From DTKD01 sp050948905 (GTDB lineage Bacteria; Armatimonadota; UBA5829), in contig JBMNES010000001.1 of the NCBI GenBank assembly GCA_050948905.1, positions 310,001 through 374,000 of the forward strand: DNA of 64,000 bases. Reading direction: 5' to 3'. The notes under the pieces are model-generated. The model was not told the origin of the DNA and did no database searches. It was given only the letters and a program-made list of their open reading frames with translations. The stretch's first letter is position 1; each line of letters starts with the position of its first letter. Positions 62,279 through 64,000 of the stretch are shown piece after piece. A program made the position numbers and the translations under genes.

Positions 62279-63051
62279 TCCTGAATGAGATACTAAATCA
62301 TAAGAAGACGGAAGTGGCGCACAGAAAAGCCGATATGCCGCTGCGCGAGCTGAAATCCCGTGTATGGGATGCGCCGGCTGCGCTTGGGTTTGCTAAACGG
62401 CTTAATCGCAGCGACAACGGTATGCCGGCGGTGATTGCGGAGGTTAAGAAGGCGTCGCCCTCGGCAGGGGTGATTCGGCCGGATTTTGACCCGAAGTCTA
62501 TAGCAAATTCCTACCAGGCTGCAGGCGCTTCGGCTATTTCGGTGTTGACGGATGAGAAGTTCTTTCAGGGATCGCTGGCTTATCTGCGCGAGGTGAAGAA
62601 GGCGGTTACTCTGCCGGTGCTGCGCAAGGATTTTATAATTGATGAGTATCAGATTTACGAGGCGAGAGTGGCTGGTGCGGATGCTGTTTTGCTGATCGTG
62701 GGTGCACTTGAGGTAGATCAATTGGCGCACTTGATGAACCGTGCGGCGGAGATCGATTTGGATTGTCTTGTCGAGGTTCACGACGAGGCTGAGATGGCGG
62801 TGGCGATAGAAGTCGGGGCGCCCGTGATTGGAATAAACAATCGCAACCTGCAGACCTTTGAAGTGTCGCTTGATACAACCAAACGACTGCTTCCGATGAT
62901 CCCGCGGGCGAAAAAAGTGAGCGAGAGCGGGATTCATAGTCGCGAGGATATGGAGCAGCTTGGGTCGATGGGAGTCGATGCGGTGCTGATCGGGGAAGCG
63001 CTGATGCGGCAGGATGATATAGAAGGCAAGTTGAGGGAATTGATCGGATGA
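62275..63051 (+). CDS. trpC: Indole-3-glycerol phosphate synthase
   Basis: 258 residues. TIM barrel. VIAEVKKASPSAGVI, SVLTDEKFFQGSL, PVLRKDFIIDEYQIYEARVAGAD, IGINNRNLQTF and VSESGIHSRED are the usual motifs. TTG start overlaps the trpD stop; overlaps trpF by 4 bp. Confidence 0.96.
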   Translation: MILNEILNHKKTEVAHRKADMPLRELKSRVWDAPAALGFAKRLNRSDNGMPAVIAEVKKASPSAGVIRPDFDPKSIANSYQAAGASAISVLTDEKFFQGSLAYLREVKKAVTLPVLRKDFIIDEYQIYEARVAGADAVLLIVGALEVDQLAHLMNRAAEIDLDCLVEVHDEAEMAVAIEVGAPVIGINNRNLQTFEVSLDTTKRLLPMIPRAKKVSESGIHSREDMEQLGSMGVDAVLIGEALMRQDDIEGKLRELIG

Positions 63052-63674
63052 CCTTAATTAAGATGTGCGGGATAACCAATATCGAGGACGCCATTGAGTG
63101 TGTCAATTCCGGTGCGAAAATGCTGGGATTTGTCTTTGCGGATAGCCCCAGGCGGGCGGATGTCGACACTGTGAAGCACATTGTTCGGATCGTCGGCGTG
63201 GACGTTAAGACCGTTGGGGTGTTCACTGAAGAATCCGATGAGGTGATCTCGCTGATGAACGACTGTGAGCTGAACTATGCCCAGCTTCACGGAGGGCAGA
63301 GCGAGGAGTTCGCACATAGACTTGGGGAGCATCGCGTGATAAGGGCGGTGCGGATCAAAAATGAGTGGAGTCTTGAGAACCTGTCGCAATTCAAATGTGC
63401 GTCGTATTATCTTCTTGATACGTATAGACCCGGTTTGCCGGGAGGTACCGGGGAGACTTTTGATTGGGAGCTTGCCGTGAGGGCGAAGGAGTTCGGCAAG
63501 CCAATTATTTTATCCGGTGGGCTCGGGCCGGACAACGTGGAGGCGGCGATTGATGCGGTTCACCCTTTTGCGGTGGATGCGGCCAGCGTTATAGAAATCG
63601 AGCCGGGAAAAAAAGACCTCTTAAAGGTAAAGGAGTTTGTTAAAAATGTCTACAAAGCAGATCATCGGGCCTGA
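63048..63674 (+). CDS. trpF: Phosphoribosylanthranilate isomerase
   Basis: 208 residues. MCGITNIEDAIECV with catalytic Cys, FVFADSPRR, YAQLHGGQ, LLDTYRPGLPGGTGETFDW and LSGGLGPDNVEAAI. Separate from trpC, unlike in enterics. The start of trpB lies inside its last 29 bp. Confidence 0.96.
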   Translation: MTLIKMCGITNIEDAIECVNSGAKMLGFVFADSPRRADVDTVKHIVRIVGVDVKTVGVFTEESDEVISLMNDCELNYAQLHGGQSEEFAHRLGEHRVIRAVRIKNEWSLENLSQFKCASYYLLDTYRPGLPGGTGETFDWELAVRAKEFGKPIILSGGLGPDNVEAAIDAVHPFAVDAASVIEIEPGKKDLLKVKEFVKNVYKADHRA

Positions 63675-64000
63675 CGCGCGCGGGCATTTCGGTATGTTCG
63701 GTGGGCGGTATGTCCCAGAGATCTTGATTCCCGCGCTTGAGGAATTGACCGAGACGTATAACAAGTATAGGTTTGATAAAGATTTCAATAAAGAGTTGGA
63801 CTATTATCTGGCCGAGTACGTCGGCCGCCCTACCCCACTCTACTTCGCAGAAAGAATGTCCGAAAAGCTCGGAGGGGCCAGGATATATCTGAAACGCGAG
63901 GACCTCTGCCACACCGGTGCGCATAAGCTGAACAACGTTATGGGTCAGATACTGCTGGCGCGACGGATGGGCAAGACGAGGGTGATAGCCGAGACTGGAG
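63646..64000 (+). CDS. trpB: Tryptophan synthase beta subunit (3' end off window)
   Basis: First 118 codons seen. Start ATG 63646 with AGGAG upstream. GHFGMFGGRYVPEILIPAL and the PLP-binding Lys in HTGAHKLNNVMGQ identify it. Continues past the right edge, probably followed by trpA. Confidence 0.95.
   Translation, partial: MSTKQIIGPDARGHFGMFGGRYVPEILIPALEELTETYNKYRFDKDFNKELDYYLAEYVGRPTPLYFAERMSEKLGGARIYLKREDLCHTGAHKLNNVMGQILLARRMGKTRVIAETG

Overview
The window (about 53% GC by eye) looks like chromosome from an uncultured, anaerobic bacterium of the Terrabacteria side of the tree. I lean towards Armatimonadota or a close relative. Reasons: a DUF1559-type prepilin, DUF4838 and DUF6785 proteins, large secreted modular proteins, a Bacillus-type long SRP RNA, and c-di-AMP, c-di-GMP and TPP riboswitches. 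An [FeFe]-hydrogenase subunit and a 1197-residue pyruvate:ferredoxin oxidoreductase point to fermentative, ferredoxin-based metabolism. The phylum is an inference; no 16S rRNA gene is present. Promoters throughout fit TTGACA-N17-TATAAT/TATACT.

Layout. 1-9.8 kb (minus strand): two secreted proteins with different catalytic heads (C39-like peptidase; amidase) and almost the same beta-rich tail, then the hydrogenase, a secreted metallo-beta-lactamase-fold protein and OsmC. 9.9-21 kb: tRNA-Pro, holA, a 25-bp tandem array, rluD, DUF72, a prepilin, a cupin, a sensor kinase, a GH94-like protein and a small overlapping minus-strand cluster. 21.1-26.6 kb: a TPP riboswitch heads thiE-thiC-thiL-tsaE-tsaB-rtcA. 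26.6-32 kb (minus): DUF4838, tRNA-Arg, and a two-gene operon (opine-dehydrogenase-like enzyme plus B12-binding-type protein) behind a c-di-AMP riboswitch. 32.2-33.4 kb: an intact IS110-family element with a readable bridge RNA. 33.8-48.2 kb: a secreted deacetylase, DUF6785, purA, der-plsY-ammA, PHP, a c-di-GMP-I riboswitch before namZ, and an ABC transporter operon. 48.2-55 kb: SRP RNA, dnaX-ybaB-recR, and PFOR. 55-64 kb: a subtilase, DUF362, then trpS-trpE-trpD-trpC-trpF-trpB behind a candidate Trp attenuator.

The most striking result is the IS110 element. Its upstream non-coding RNA has a target loop whose two guides spell the sequence on either side of the insertion, and a donor loop whose guides spell the element's own ends. 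The target is a dispersed intergenic repeat found elsewhere in the window, so the transposon is aimed at the host's repeats. Other highlights are the c-di-AMP-controlled opine/B12 operon, a leader peptide with two Trp codons just before its stop ahead of trpS-trpEDCFB, and intergenic gaps built from a small set of recurring repeat modules.
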